Of a stretch of 64,000 nt of DNA, positions 9,765-21,596 are shown piece by piece. The stretch is from Ovis canadensis (Eukaryota > Chordata > Mammalia > Artiodactyla > Bovidae): contig NC_091245.1 of NCBI RefSeq assembly GCF_042477335.2, positions 221,525,501 through 221,589,500 of the forward strand, given 5' to 3'. Position 1 is the stretch's first letter; each line of letters starts with the position of its first letter. Position numbers and translations under genes: made by a program. The notes under the pieces are model-generated. The model was not told the origin of the DNA, made no database searches, and saw only the letters and a program-made list of their open reading frames with translations.

Positions 9765-11848
9765 TTGAAGAAAGTACAGAAAACTGCTAGACCATTCAGG
9801 TATGACCTGAATCAAATCCCTTATGATTATACAGTGGAAGTGAGAAAAAGATTTAAGGGCCTAGATCTGAAAGATAGAGTGCCTGATGAACTATGGAATG
9901 AGGTTCGTGACATTGTACAGGAGACAGGGATCAAGACCATCCCCACGGAAAAGAAATGCAAAAAAGCAAAATGGCTGTCTGGGGAGGCCTTGCAAATAGC
10001 TGTGATAGGAAGAGAAGTGAAAAGCAAAGGAGAAAAGGAAAGATATAAGCATCTGAATGCAGAGTTCCAAAGAATAGCAAGAAAAGATAAGAAAGCCTTC
10101 CTCAGCGATCAATGCAAAGAAATAGAGGAAAACAACAGAATGGGAAAGACTAGAGATCTCTTCAAAAAAATTAGAGATACCAAGGGAACATTTCATGCAA
10201 AGATGGGCTCGATAAAGGACAGAAAAGGTATGGACCTAACAGAAGCAGAAGATATTAAGAAGAGGTGGCAAGATTACACAGAAGAACTGTACAAAAAAGA
10301 TCTTCACGACCCGGATAATCACAATGGTGTGATCACTCATCTTGAGCCAGACATCGTGGAATGTGAAGTCAAGTGGGCCTTAGAAAGCATCACTATGAAC
10401 AAAGCTAGTGGAGGTGATGGAATTCAAGTAGAGCTATTTCAAATCCTGAGAGATGATGCTGTGAAAGTGCTGCACTCAATATGCCAACAAATTTGGAAAG
10501 CTCAGCAGTGGCCACAGGACTGGAAAAGGTGTTTTCATACCCATCCCAAAGAAAGGCAATGCCAAAGATTGCTCAAACTACCGCATAATTGCACTCATCT
10601 CACATGCTAGGAAAGTAATGCCTAAAATTCTCCAAGTCAGGCTTCAGCAATACGTGAACTGTGAACTCCCTGATGTTCAAGCTGGTTTTAGAAAAGGCAG
10701 AGGAACCAGAGATCCAATTGCCAACATCCCCTGGATCATTGAAAAAGCAAGAGAGTTCCAGAAAAACATCTACTTCTGCTTTATTGACTATGCCAAAGCC
10801 TTTGACTGTATGGATCACAATAAACTGTGGAAAATTCTGAGAGAGATGGGCATACCAGACCACCTGACCTGCCTCTTGAGAAATCTGTATGCAGGTCAGG
10901 AAGCAACAGTTAGAACTGGACATGGAACAACAGACTGGTTCCAAATAGTACGTCAAGGCTGTATATTGTCACCTTGCTTATTTAACTTATATGCAGAGTA
11001 CATCATGAGAAACGCTGGGCTGGAGGAAGCACAAGCTGGAATCAAGATTGCCAGGAGAAATATCAATAACCTCAGATATGCAGATGACACCACCCTTATG
11101 GAAGAAACTGCAGAGGAACTAAAAAGCCTCTTGATGAAAGTGAAAGAGGAGAGTGAAAAAGTTGGCTTAAAGCTCAGCATTCAGAAAATGAAGATCATGG
11201 CATCCAGTTCCAGCATTTCATGGGAAATAGATGGGGAAACAGTGGAAACAGTGTCAGACTTTATTTTTTTGGGCTCCAAAATCACTGCAGATGGTGATTG
11301 CAGCCATGAAATTAAGAGACGCTTACTCCTTGGAAGGAAAGTTATGACCAACCTAGATAGCATATTCAAAAGCAGAGACATTACTTTGCCGACTAAGATC
11401 CATCTAGTCAAGGCTATGGTTTTTCCAGTGGTCATGTATGGATGTGAGAGTTGGACTGTGAAGGCAGCTGAACCCCGAAGAATTGATGCTTTTGAACTGT
11501 AGTGTTGGAGAAGACTCTCGGGAGTCCCTTGGGACTGCAAGGAGATCCAACCAGTCCATTGTGAAGGAGATCAGCCCTCGTGTTTCTTTGGAAGGAATGA
11601 TGCTAAAGCTGAAGCTCCAGTACTTTGGCCATCTCATGCGAAGAGTTGACTCATTGGAAAAGACTTTGATGCTGGGAAGGATAGGGGGCAGGAGGAGAAG
11701 GGGACGACAGAGGATGAGATGGCTGGATGGCATCACTGACTCGATGGACGTGAGTCTGATTGAACTCTGGGAGCTGGTGATAGACAGGGAGGCCTGGCGT
11801 GCTGTGATTCATGAGGTTGCAAAGAGTCGGACACGACTGAGTGACTGA
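9765..11848 (+). pseudogene. BovB linker and reverse-transcriptase remnant
   Basis: Continuation of the same polyprotein. 9765-10610 carries the linker (RPFRYDLNQIPYDYTVEV, charged helix-rich KKCKKAKWLS...EIEENNRMGKTRDLF) and the RT fingers up to QQWPQDWKR. A 2-base loss near 10530 then breaks the frame. 10618-11502 carries palm and thumb, with FIDYAKAFDCMDHNKLW and the catalytic NNLRYADDTTLM. A Trp codon changed to TAG ends it at 11500-11502. The tail ([20 protein letters not shown]) continues in another frame to 11848. A few codons before VRQGCILSP are missing. Dead, but all RT blocks are recognisable. Confidence 0.93.
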
Positions 11849-11870
11849 ACTGAACTGAACTGAACTGAAC

Positions 11871-12264
11871 AATCTTTGAGACACTAATTTATATCTCTTA
11901 TCTATGTATTATTCTCATTTTTTTTTTCTTTTCATTCAAGGCTCAGGATTATATTACTTAATACACATTTGTACAGGTCATTTTATTGAGAAAATTCTAA
12001 GTTTAAGCACAAAGGCACTGAAACTACTGAGAGAAAATCTGAAGGGACCATATATGTGGGTGCCTGGGCTTCTTAACTACAACCTGTGAATTACCATCTC
12101 TATGACCATGCTTCACAACCAACATCTTGGCAGCATCAACATAACTCTAGGGGTAGAAGAACTGATCAAAATCCTGTGGGTAAATTACCTTTCCACCTGG
12201 TGTAAGGGAGAGTATACACTTGGATCTGTTTCTTGACTTTCATACCTATAATATATACTTTGTG
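11871..12264. other. Sequence with no feature seen
   Basis: AT-rich. The 61-codon ORF at 11904-12089 has no recognisable features. Confidence 0.5.
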
Positions 12265-12765
12265 ACAGAGACTGTGATGGTTAATTTTATGTGTCAACTT
12301 GACTCAAATATGGTGCCCTGATATGTGACCAAATAATATTTTTGATGCTTCTGTGAGGTTGTTTTTGGATGAAATTAGATATCAAATTTGTGGAAAGCAA
12401 TTGCATTTCTTAATGTGGATAGGCCATATTCAGGTGAAGGCCTGAATGGAACAGAAAACCCTGGCCTCCCATGAGCAAGGGGGACTGTGACAGTTGGCCC
12501 TAGAACTTAACTACAACATTGGCTCCTTTCTAGGTCTCCAGGCTGATCAAATTTGTACTTGATCTGTAGTATTGCTTCCTTTCTGCATCTCCAACCAGCT
12601 GGCACATCATACAGATTTTGCACTTTCTAGCCAACATAATGATGTGAATCAATTTCTTAAAATAAATTTTTTGTATGTCTGTATCTATATATCTTATTGG
12701 TTCTGTTTCACTGGAGAACTTTGTCTACTGCAGAAACTAATACTCATTGAATGCTTTTGAACACC
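12265..12765 (+). mobile_element. Old LTR-like interspersed repeat, family not assigned
   Basis: Begins 'gtgatggttaattttatgtg' followed by 'tcaacttgact', contains 'ggtgaaggcctgaatggaac', and ends 'ttggttctgtttcactggag'. This order is shared by a common mammalian repeat that I remember but cannot name with confidence. Non-coding. Confidence 0.55.
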
Positions 12766-12850
12766 TGTGGTGGATTCATGTCAATGTATGGCAAAACCAA
12801 TACAGTATTGTAAAGTAAAATAAAGTAAAAATAAAAATTAAAAAAAAAGA
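12766..12850 (+). mobile_element. Bovine-type L1, extreme 3' tip
   Basis: Only about 75 bp plus poly(A): 'ggtggattcatgtcaatgta', 'ggcaaaaccaatacag' and 'attgtaaagtaaaataaag' are the terminal bases of ruminant L1. Confidence 0.8.
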
Positions 12851-12949
12851 AAAAGTTTCTGTTGTCTCAAGTATCTGACTGTATTTTAAAATATTATTAC
12901 CAATTATTCACAGTCTGGCTACAACTCATAGATTTATTTAGACTAATGG

Positions 12950-13553
12950 TTCAGTGTACACAAAGATATTAAACTAGAAATAACAGAAAAAAATATGGAT
13001 AAAGTACAAATATTTATCAAATAAAAAAATTCTACACATCACATGAGTCAAAAATAAGCCATAATTGAAACTGGAAAGCATTTTTAACTAAGTAAAAATG
13101 AAAAAAAAAATCAAAATTTGTAGGATGCAGCTAAACCTGCCATTAGAGGAAAAACTATAGTTTAAAATCTACTATAAAGAGAAGAAAAAATCCTCATAAT
13201 CAATTGTTTGAGTGCCTACTTTGAAAATATAATAAGAAGAAGCAAATTAAATTCAAATTTAACAGAATAAAGTAATAATTACAGGTAAAAGTAGAAATAA
13301 ATGAAATAGAAAATAAAATGCAATAGCAGTTAGATCAAAGTCTGGATTTTTTGAAAACTTGATAAATATTTTATAGAACTGATAAATCTTTAACTAGAAT
13401 GATCAAAGGGAAAGGGAAAGGATACCCAAATTACTAACATAATAATTGAAACTGGTGACATCATTAACAGAATAAAAAAGGATAAATTAATAATGACTAT
13501 TATGAACAACTTTGGGGTCATGAATTTGACAACTTCAATGAAATGGACAAATC
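12950..13553 (+). mobile_element. Old L1 ORF2 remnant, part 1
   Basis: Landmarks in order: 'gtaggatgcagctaaacctg', 'agaggaaaaactatag', 'gtagaaataaatgaaataga' and 'caatgaaatggacaaatcct'. These correspond to the ORF2 segment between endonuclease and RT in mammalian L1. Every frame contains stops. Confidence 0.75.
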
Positions 13554-14110
13554 CTCAGGACATGGAAGCAACCTAGATGTCCATCAGCAGATGATTGGAT
13601 AAGAAAGCTGTGGTACATATACACAATGGAGTATTACTCAGCCATTAAAAAGAATACATTTGAATCAGTTCTAATGAGGAGGATGAAACTGGAGCCTATT
13701 ATACAGAGTGAAGTAAGCCAGAAAGAAAAACACCAATACAGTATACTAACACATATATATGGAATTTAGAAAGATGGTAACCCTGTATGTGAGACAGCAA
13801 AAGAGACACAGATGTATAGAACAGTCTTTGGACTCTGTGGGAGAGGGAGAGGGTGGGATGATTTGGGGGAATGGCACTGAAACATGTGTATTATCATATA
13901 AGAAACGAATTGCCAGTTCAGGTTCGATACAGGATGCTTGGGGCTGGTGCACTGGGATGACTTGGAGGGATGGTACAGGGAGGGAAGTGGGAGGGGGGTT
14001 CAGGATGGGGAACACACGTATGCCCATGGCAGATTCGTGTTGATGTGTGGCAGAACCAATACAATATTGTAAAGTAAAAAAAAAAAAAAAATTAAAAATT
14101 TAAAAAAATA
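13554..14110 (+). mobile_element. Young bovine-type L1 3' end inserted in older L1
   Basis: Encodes the end of ORF2 ('ctagatgtccatcagcagat', 'aatggagtattactcagcca') and the 3'UTR with a G-rich tract ('agagggtgggatgatttggg', 'gggtggg'-type runs), ending '...ccaatacaatattgtaaag' plus poly(A). It separates two halves of an older ORF2 (to 13553 and from 14111). Confidence 0.88.
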
Positions 14111-14903
14111 AATAAAAGAGAAAAAAATAAAAAATAAAACACAAATTGCCAAAACTGATTCAAAAAGAAATGAAATGTATGAATAGTTCCATATCTGTGA
14201 AAGAAATAGAATTTTTTATTAAAAACATCTATGCTCAAAAAATAAATAAATAAATAAATAAAATTCCAGACCCAGATAGCTTCGCTAGTAAATTTATGCC
14301 CCAAATAAGACTTTTCAATAAAATTGCTCACCAATAACCTTTATAAACACAAACACAAAGATGTGCAACAAAATTTTAGGAAATAAAATTTAATAATTTT
14401 TAAATCACTAATATATCATGTTAAGGTTTATTGCAGTAGTGCAAGCTTGGTTTACCATTTGAACAGCTATCAGTGCAATTCATTATATCAACAGAATAAA
14501 AGAGAAAAATCATATGATCATCAAAATAGGTGCAGAAAAAAGCATTCGATAAAATCCCACCGCCATTCATGATTGAAATGACCCAAATTAAGAATAGGTA
14601 AAAATTTCCTCAACCTGATAAAGAAATCTAAGAAAAATCTGCATTAACATCATACATCTTGCAGACAGGTTGAAACCTTTTCACCTAAGATTCAGAACAA
14701 TCTCTATGGAACATGGTACTAAAAGTTCCAGGCAGTTAAGTTAGGCAAAAAAGAGAAAGAGAGAGAGAAAGACAAAAAGTTTGAAAGAAAAATCCAAAAT
14801 TCTTTTTGGCATATTAATAAACCTAGAAATGCATAATGAATCCACAAAATTTCTACTTGAGCTAGTAAGAAAGGTTAGCAATGCTAACCTAATAGGGTAT
14901 AAG
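14111..14903 (+). mobile_element. Old L1 ORF2 remnant, part 2
   Basis: Resumes at 'cacaaattgccaaaactgat', then 'attccagacccagatagctt', 'aggtgcagaaaaaagcattc' and 'ctcaacctgataaagaaatc' (RT domain). Contains an AAAT run at 14237-14264. Interrupted at 14904 by BovB. Confidence 0.75.
14237..14264. repeat. (AAAT)n microsatellite
   Basis: About six AAAT units inside the old L1. Confidence 0.85.
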
Positions 14904-15394
14904 TTCAGTTCAGTCCCTCAGTCATGTCTGACTGTTTGTGACCCAATGTACTGCAGCACGCCAGGCTTCCCTGTCCATCACCAACTCCTGGAGCCTACTC
15001 AAACTCATGTCCATCGCATCAGTGATGCCACCCAACCATCTCATCCTCTGTCGTCCCCTTCTCCTCTTGCCCTCAATCTTTCCCAACATCGGGGTCTTTT
15101 GCAATGAGTTAGTTCTTTGCATCAGGTGGCCAAAGTATTGGAGTTTCAGCTTTGGCATCAGTCCTTCCAAACAATATTCAGGACTGATCTCCCTTAGGAT
15201 GGACTGGTTGGATCTCCTTGCAATTCAAGGGACTCTCAAGAGTCTTCAACACCACAATTCAAAAGCATCAGTTCTTCAACACTCAGCTTTCTTTATAGTC
15301 CAAGTCTCACATCCATACATGACTACTAGAAAAACCATAGCTTTGGCTAGACAGACCTTTGTTGGCAAAGTAATGTCTCTGCTTTTTAATATGC
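14904..15394 (-). mobile_element. BovB 3'-end fragment, antisense
   Basis: Runs from the reversed terminus 'ttcagttcagtccctcagtc' to 'ctctgctttttaatatgct', about 490 bp of the C-terminal coding part. It splits the old L1 ORF2, which resumes at once at 15395. No target duplication was evident. Confidence 0.92.
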
Positions 15395-15560
15395 TTACCA
15401 AACAAAAATTAAATTATATCTCTATATACATACTAAAAAACAAATAAAAATTAAAATCAAATGATATTTACAATAGCATCAAAGATATAAATTCTTGGTA
15501 GTAAACTTAATAACATGTGGGTAAAATATAGTCTCTATTCTAAAAACTATAAAATATTTC
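15395..15560 (+). mobile_element. Old L1 ORF2 remnant, part 3
   Basis: 'gatatttacaatagcatcaa' and 'gtaaacttaataacatgtgg' continue the RT-side ORF2 sequence cut at 14903. Confidence 0.65.
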
Positions 15561-15820
15561 TGATACAATGGAGTATTACTGAACCATAAAAAGAACAAAA
15601 TAATGCCATTTACAGCAATGTGGATGGACTTGGCGATTGTCATACTGAGTGAAGTCAGACTCAGAGAGACAAATATATGATATCACTTACATGTGGAATC
15701 TAAAAAAAAGAGTACAAACAAACTTATTTACAAAACAAAAGTAGAGTCACAGATGTAGAAAACAACTAAAACTAACGTAACATTCTAAACCAAGTATACT
15801 TCAATAAAAATTTAATAATT
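15561..15820 (+). mobile_element. L1 3' end (artiodactyl-type)
   Basis: 'caatggagtattactgaacc', 'gcaatgtggatggacttggc', 'atgtggaatctaaaaaaaag' and a terminal 'tatacttcaataaaaattta' containing AATAAA. Confidence 0.75.
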
Positions 15821-16205
15821 CATTTCAGCAATATTCATGATAACCAAGCTATAAAAACAAATGTCCATTGATTGATGACTTGATTAAAAAAATCTGTCAC
15901 ATACACAAAATAGAATATTATTTAGTCTTTAAAAAGTAGGAAATTCTACCATTTGCAAAAACATGGATGAACCTGGAGGATATTATGCTAAGTGAAGTAA
16001 GCCAGACACAGAAAAACAAATACTGTATAATCTCATTTCTGTATAGAATGTAAAATAGTCAAGACCACAGAAGCAGAGAGTAGACTGTTGTCACCAGGGC
16101 CTGTGGGAAGGGATACAAGGAAAGACTTGTCAAAGGGTACAAAGTTTCAGCTATATAAGATAAACAAGTTCTGGAGATTGATTATACAGTGCCCAAAGCT
16201 ACTGC
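15821..16205 (+). mobile_element. L1M-type 3' end, first part
   Basis: 'aaaaacatggatgaacctgg', 'gccagacacagaaaaacaaa', 'cagaagcagagagtagactg' and 'gtcaaagggtacaaagtttc' in the standard order. It resumes at about 16570 after an LTR. Confidence 0.75.
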
Positions 16206-16211
16206 AAATAC

Positions 16212-16569
16212 TGGTCTTAGTCTGTTTGTACTGTTACAACAAAATATTGCAGATTCAGTAGCAAATAAAAATGTACATTTCTCTGTTTTGGATGCTTTGG
16301 AAAGTCCAACATCAAGTCTTCAGCCTGGTTGCATTCTTTTGAGGACACTCTTCCTGGTTTATAAACAGGGACTTTTGCGATGTCCTCACATGGTAGAAGT
16401 GGCTAAGGAGCTCAGTGGGGCCTCTTTTATAAGAGCACTAATCTTATTAATGAAGGCTTTACCCTCAAGACCTAACTATCTTCCAAAGGCCCCATCTCCT
16501 AATACTATCTCATTAAGCATTAAGATTTTAACATGAATTTTGGGGAGACACAAACATTCAGACCATATC
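16212..16569 (-). mobile_element. Solo LTR, ERVL-MaLR type, antisense
   Basis: Reversed MaLR landmarks: 'cttagtctgtttgtactg', 'ggaaagtccaacatcaagtc', 'gatgtcctcacatggtagaa', 'cttccaaaggccccatctcc' and 'acaaacattcagaccata'. It sits inside an L1 3' region. The 115-codon ORF across it is fortuitous. Confidence 0.78.
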
Positions 16570-16800
16570 CTTATTTAAAATTATCTAAGAAGATGGATTT
16601 TATGTTGTGTTTTTAGCACATCATACAAAATAATAATAATTCAGGGCCAAGATGGAAATTCAGGAGTGATGAATATGCCTATGGCCTTGATGGTGATGAT
16701 GATTTATACTTATTCTTGTACACATTAAGCTATGTGCATTAAATATGTTCAACTTTTTGCATCTCAACTATACTTCAATGAAACAGTTAAAAATACACAC
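16570..16800 (+). mobile_element. L1M-type 3' end, second part
   Basis: 'gcattaaatatgttcaactt' and 'tatacttcaatgaaacagtt' are the end of the L1 3'UTR begun at 15821. Confidence 0.55.
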
Positions 16801-17103
16801 AAATGCATGCATGTACACATTAGGATTTTTTCCTACTTTCTTAGATGTACTGCCCTGTTAAAATACAGTCATCTTTACTTTAAAGATGCCTTGCCTTCTG
16901 ATCTAAATTTTCACATCATCTGATTAATCAAAAATTTTAAAATCATTTTATGATAAAGGAACAAAAGGGCAAAAGCCCTTTATGGAAGACTTCCTGCCTT
17001 CTCTGAAGCTGTGCTCTTTGCATTGGTAGAGAAGATGAGATGATGCTCTTCTTCCACTCAAATAGGGGCAGAGGGGTTCTCTGTGAAGCAAACCTTTCAA
17101 CAG
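16801..17103. other. Sequence with no feature seen
   Basis: No repeat or coding signal recognised. Confidence 0.5.
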
Positions 17104-17658
17104 TTGCCTGTGGTTCAGTTCAGTTCAGTTCAGTTCAGTCACTCAGTGGTGTCCGACTCTTTGAGACTCCATGGATCACAGCACGCCAAGCATACCTGTC
17201 CATCACCAACTGCCGGAGTTTACCAAAACTCATGTCCATCGAGTCGGTGATGCTATCCAACCATCTCATTCTCTGCTGTCCCCTTTTCCTCCTGCCTTCA
17301 ATTGTTCACAGCATCAGGGTCTTTTCAAGTGAGTCAGCTCTTCACATTAGATGACCAAATTATTGGCATATCAGCTTCAACATAGTCCTTCCAATGAACA
17401 CTCAGGACTGATCTCCTTTAGGATGGACTGGTTGGACTTCCTTGCAGTCCAAGGGACTCTCAAGAGTCTTCTCCAACACCAGGTTTCAAAAGCATCAATT
17501 CTTCAGTGCTCAGGTTTCTTTAGAGTCCAACTCTCCCATCCATACATGACTACTGGAAAAACCATTGCCTTGATGAGATGGATCTTTGTTGGCAAAGCAA
17601 TGACTCTGCTTTTTAATATGCTGTCTAGGGTGGTCATATCTTTCCATCCAAGGAGTAT

Positions 17659-18391
17659 TCATCTTTTAATTTCATGGCTGCAGTTACCATCTGCAGTGAT
17701 TCTGGAGCCCCCCAAAATAAAGTCAGCCACTGTTTCCACTGTTTCCCCATCAATTTGCCAAGAAGTGATGGGACTGGATGCCATGATCTTCGTTTTCTGA
17801 ATGTTGAGCTTTAAGCCAACTTTTTCACTCTCCTCTTTCACTTTCATCAAGAGGCTCTTTAGTTCTTCTTCACTTTCTGCCATAAGGGTGGTGTCATCTG
17901 CATATCTGAGGTTATTGATATTTCTCCCAGCAATCTTGATTCCAGCGGGTGCTTCAGCCAGCCCAGCATTTCACATGGTATACTCTGCATATAAGTTAAA
18001 TAAGCAGAGTGACAGTATACAGTCTTGACGTACTCCTTTTCCTATTTGGAACCAGTCTGTTGTTCCATGTCCAGTTCTAACTGTTGCTTCCTGACCTGCA
18101 TATAGGTTTCTCAAGAGGCAGGTCAGATGGTATTGTATTCCCATCTCTTGAAGAATTTTCCAGTTTACTGTGATTCACATAGTCAAAAGCTTTGGCATAG
18201 TCAATAAAGCAGAAATAGATGTTTTTCTGGAACTCTCTTGCTTTTTCCATGATCCAGTGGATGTTGGCAATTTGATCTCTGGTTCCTCTGCCTTTTCTAA
18301 AACCAGCTTGAACATCAGGGAGTTCGCGGTTCACGTACTGCTGAAGCCTGGCTTGGAGAATTTTGGGCATTACTTTACTAACGTGTGACAT
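17659..18391 (-). pseudogene. BovB reverse-transcriptase remnant, antisense half
   Basis: Reading leftwards: QQYVNRELPDVQAGFRKGRGTRD fingers, FCFIDYAKAFDYVNHSKL palm, then after a break the thumb region MAESEEELKSLLMKVKEESEKVGLKLNIQKTKIMASSP. The catalytic box lies near 17895-17910 but is separated by frame changes. A deletion near 18155 and changes around 18010 disrupt it. Non-functional. Confidence 0.85.
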
Positions 18392-18679
18392 GAGTGCAAT
18401 TGTGAGGTAGTTTGATCATTCTTTAGCATTGCCTTTCTTTGGGATTGGAATGTAAACTGACCTTTTCCAGTCCTGTGGCCACTGCTGAGTCTTCCAAATT
18501 TACTGACATATTGAGTGCAGCACTTTCACAGCATCATGTTTTAGGATTGGAAATATCTCAACTGGAATTCCATCACCTCCACTAGCTTTGTTCATAGTGA
18601 TGCTTCCTAAGACCCACTTGACTTCACATTCCAGTGATGGGTGATAGAAGCAAGGCCCAATGCTGTAAAGAGCAATATT

Positions 18680-19494
18680 GCTTAGGAATCTGGAATGTTA
18701 GGTCCATGTATCAAGGCAAATTGAAAGTGGTCAAACAGGAGATGGCAAGAGTGAATGTTGACATTCTAGGAATCAGCTAACTGAAATGGACTGGAATGGG
18801 TGAATTTAACCATTATATCTACTACTGTGGGCAGGATTCCCTTAGAAGAAACAGAGTAGCCATCATGGTCAACAAGCGAGTCCAAAATGCAGTACTTGGA
18901 TGCAATCTCGAAAACGACAGAATGATCTCTGTTCATTTCTAAGGCAAACCATTCAATATCATGATAATCCAAGTCTATGCTCCAACCAGTAATGCTGAAG
19001 AAGCTGAAGTTGAACAGGTCTACGAAGACCTACAAGACCTTCTAGAACTAATACCCAAAACAGATGTCCTTTTCATTATAGGGGACTGAAATGCAAAAGT
19101 AGGAAGTCAAAGAAACACCTTGAGTAACAGGCAAATTTGGCCTTGGAATGCGGAATGAAGCAGGGCAAAGGCTAATAGAGGTTTGCCAAGAGAACGCACT
19201 GGTCATAGAAAACACCCTCTTCCAACAACACAAGAGAAGACTCTACACATGGACATCACCAGATGGCCAACACTGAAATCATATTGACTATATTCTTTGC
19301 AGCCAAAGATTCAGAAGCTCTATACAGTTCACAAAACAAGACTGGGAGTTGACTGTGGCTCTGATCATGAACTCCTCATTGCCAACTTCAGACTTAAATT
19401 GAAGAAAGTAGGGAAAACCACAATACCATTCAGGTATGACCTAAATCAAATCCCTTATGACTATACAGTGGAAGTGACAAATAGATTTAAGTGA
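18680..19494 (+). pseudogene. BovB endonuclease remnant, inverted half
   Basis: Sense-strand endonuclease remains: 'aatgttaggtccatgtatca' start, catalytic-Glu region near 18775 (stop TAA in the helix before it), the 'gggactgaaatgcaaaagta' site where GDWNAK has become GD-stop, and the C-terminal SDHELL box in the frame at 19297-19494 (LGVDCGSDHELLIANF). Several stops and a lost 'gatgac' near 18810. Not translatable as one domain. Confidence 0.85.
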
Positions 19495-19994
19495 CTATAT
19501 CTGATAGAGAGCCTGATGACCCATGGATGGAGGTTCATGACATTGTACAGGAGATAGGGATCAAGATGATCCCTAAGAAGAAGAAATGCAAAAAAGCAAA
19601 ATGGCTGTCTGGAGAGGCCTTACAAATGCTGTGAAAAGAAGAGAAGAGAAAAGCAAAGGAGGAAAGGAAAGATATACTCATTTGATAGCAGAGTTCCAAA
19701 GAATAGCAAGGAGAGATAAAAAGCCTTCTTCAGTGGTCAGCCTAAAGAAATAGAGGAAAATAATAGAATGGGAAAGACTAGAGATCTCTTCAAGATAATT
19801 AGAGATATCAAGGGAACATTTCATGGAAAGATGAGCTCAATAAAGGACAGAAATGGTATGGACCTTACTGAAGCAGAAGATATGACGAAGAGGTGGCAAG
19901 AACACACAGAAGAACTGTACAAAAAAGATCTTCAAGACCCAGATATTCATGATGGTATGATCACTGACCTACAGCCAGACATCCTTGCCTATGG

Positions 19995-20604
19995 ATCTGG
20001 GATCAAAACCAGGAAGGATAAAGGACTCATTTGAATGGATTAGGGTAAGAGTAAACAGGTTTGATTACAATAACAGCTATAAACAGTTGCTTTGACAAGA
20101 TTCATAGTGACAGAAAGTACTACTCTTTACCCAGCTTGCAAACTGTCTTCCCTTTTACGTAAGTCTGCTGATATGTGAAGGGAAGATGATAGATACCATC
20201 ATGAGAAATAGCATTTGGAACATGTCAGACAGTCTCTGTCTATTCTTACATTATGATTATGTGTTCCTCCACTGCATTATTTTCTGTGGGGAGCAGAATA
20301 TAGAATAAAAATCTCTACTTAACCAGGAATCATATGCCAATTGACTCATCCTCCAAACTGGGTCTTGTGGCCTTATTTATCTCTTCTCAATATGTGGGTG
20401 GCATCGCCAGACTCTTGTCTTGGTTAGTAAAATGCACTTTTAGCTCTAATTTTTCCCATCATATTTATAAGAATTCAGGGAAACAAAAAATACATATTCA
20501 TCAGAGAAAGTCAACAATGTTACTTTTGATGTTACAGCCCATGCATTAGCTAGCAGACCAGAAGTGTGGGGGGACCCCAGGTCACAGTGCTGCCCACTCC
20601 AGCA
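19995..20604. other. Unique sequence with no feature seen
   Basis: No repeat family or exon recognised. Confidence 0.5.
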
Positions 20605-20790
20605 TTTTGTGAATTAGGCAGACTTAGGTTTGCCCTCTGATCTGAAATCTGCTCCTTCATATTTCAAATGAGAGTTCTAACATCTTCATTACAGTGTCTT
20701 GTGAGCATTCAGAGAGAGAAAAAATGTAAAGCACTGACTGCAATTCCTGGTACTCTGTTCAATATACAGTAACTTTGATTATCATTATGG
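20605..20790 (+). mobile_element. MIR SINE
   Basis: 'aaatgtaaagcactgactgc' followed by 'ggtactctgttcaatata' and a TTATCATTA tail fit the MIR 3' half. The 5' half is degraded. Confidence 0.55.
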
Positions 20791-21353
20791 ACTGATTAGG
20801 AATGAGGACTATTGACTTCTAATGCCCATGGAATACTCCAGCAAGGGCCAATTCTTAACATTTGTGCCTGCTTACTTCTCTCGAAATTGGAGAATAATAC
20901 CTTCCTTGTCTATTTGGTGAGATCATTAAGAGGATCCAACATGAAGGAACTCTGGCAATTGCAACTCTGGGGGACCAAATGCTTGAGTCAGAAGTAGCCA
21001 AGTACACATTTCATTTTTATTTTGTTGCAATGAGCTGACCAAGTATGTGCTTAATTACCTTGTGTTTGTGGTAGAATGAAGAGGGAGAGTCAGGAAAAAG
21101 AGAAAATCTAGAATAAACTTGCTTTTCAGTTGGGTGAGAATAAACATTTTGGAGAAGAAAAATTTATAGTGACATAACTGGTTGAAAATTGAGTGGGGTC
21201 AATAAGGTGAGAAACAGGCTTCTAATAAAATCAGAATAGAAAATCATGGATTATCAGGAAAGAGTAAACAAAGAAGGAGAATATTGGACTCCAGGAAATT
21301 ATTGCTTAAGACTGCTAAGAAGTGAAACTCTGCTTAGTTCCTTTTTTGGCCTT

Positions 21354-21354
<1 letters not shown>
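20791..21354. other. Unique sequence holding the first copy of a local direct repeat
   Basis: Contains 20970-21022, which recurs at 21597-21650. No coding signal. Confidence 0.5.
20970..21022. repeat. Local direct repeat, copy 1
   Basis: 'ccaaatgcttgagtcagaag' and its surroundings match 21597-21650 at roughly 45 of 52 positions. Not a family I recognise. Confidence 0.8.
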
Positions 21355-21355
<1 letters not shown>

Positions 21356-21388
<33 letters not shown>

Positions 21389-21413
21389 CACACACACACA
21401 CACACACACACAC
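21356..21413. repeat. (CA)n microsatellite
   Basis: About 28 CA units with one phase break ('acaaca'). The minus and plus ORFs rich in His/Thr or Val/Cys are products of this tract. Confidence 0.97.
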
Positions 21414-21596
21414 TTGATTCCTTTGATTAAGCGTCTTTGTTCCGGCCATTTTCAGCATGCCACTGCTCTCCAGAACTTGGGGAGGTTTTGGGGAATAGGG
21501 CTCCCTGGTTCTCAAGTGTCCCTCCTTGTATAACCCTGGTTTTTGAAGAGGTCTACCAGAGGCAAAGTGCATGCTGTGTCATTTCTAGGATTTATG

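Larger units (their letters stand above)
9050..11870 (+). mobile_element. BovB LINE, 2.8 kb, nearly complete coding region
   Basis: The longest BovB in one orientation after the 58-kb copy. It begins just inside the endonuclease domain ('gaatgtcaggtccatgaatc') and runs through linker, RT and C-terminal region to the 'ctgaactgaactgaac' terminus. Truncation at the 5' end removed the UTR and the first residues. It landed in an antisense L2. No convincing target duplication was found. Confidence 0.95.
17114..19984 (-). mobile_element. BovB LINE, 2.9 kb, 5' half inverted (twin priming)
   Basis: 17114-18633 is antisense: 3' terminus back through the RT to 'cacttgacttcacattcca'. 18639-19984 is sense: from just upstream of the endonuclease ('ggtgatagaagcaaggccca') to 'cagccagacatcc'. 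In an uninterrupted element 'cagacatcct' is followed directly by 'ggaatgtgaag', so the two halves are contiguous parts of one copy. A 10-bp target duplication, ttgcctgtgg (17104-17113) and ttgcctatgg (19985-19994), one mismatch, brackets the pair and marks a single insertion on the minus strand with its 5' part flipped. Confidence 0.93.

Noticed and set aside
9050..11870. Active BovB element
   Set aside because: Truncated 5' end, at least two frameshifts, two stop codons and a changed GDWNAKVG motif.
21315..21572. Cys/Val-rich protein on the minus strand
   Set aside because: It is translation of the (CA)n microsatellite.
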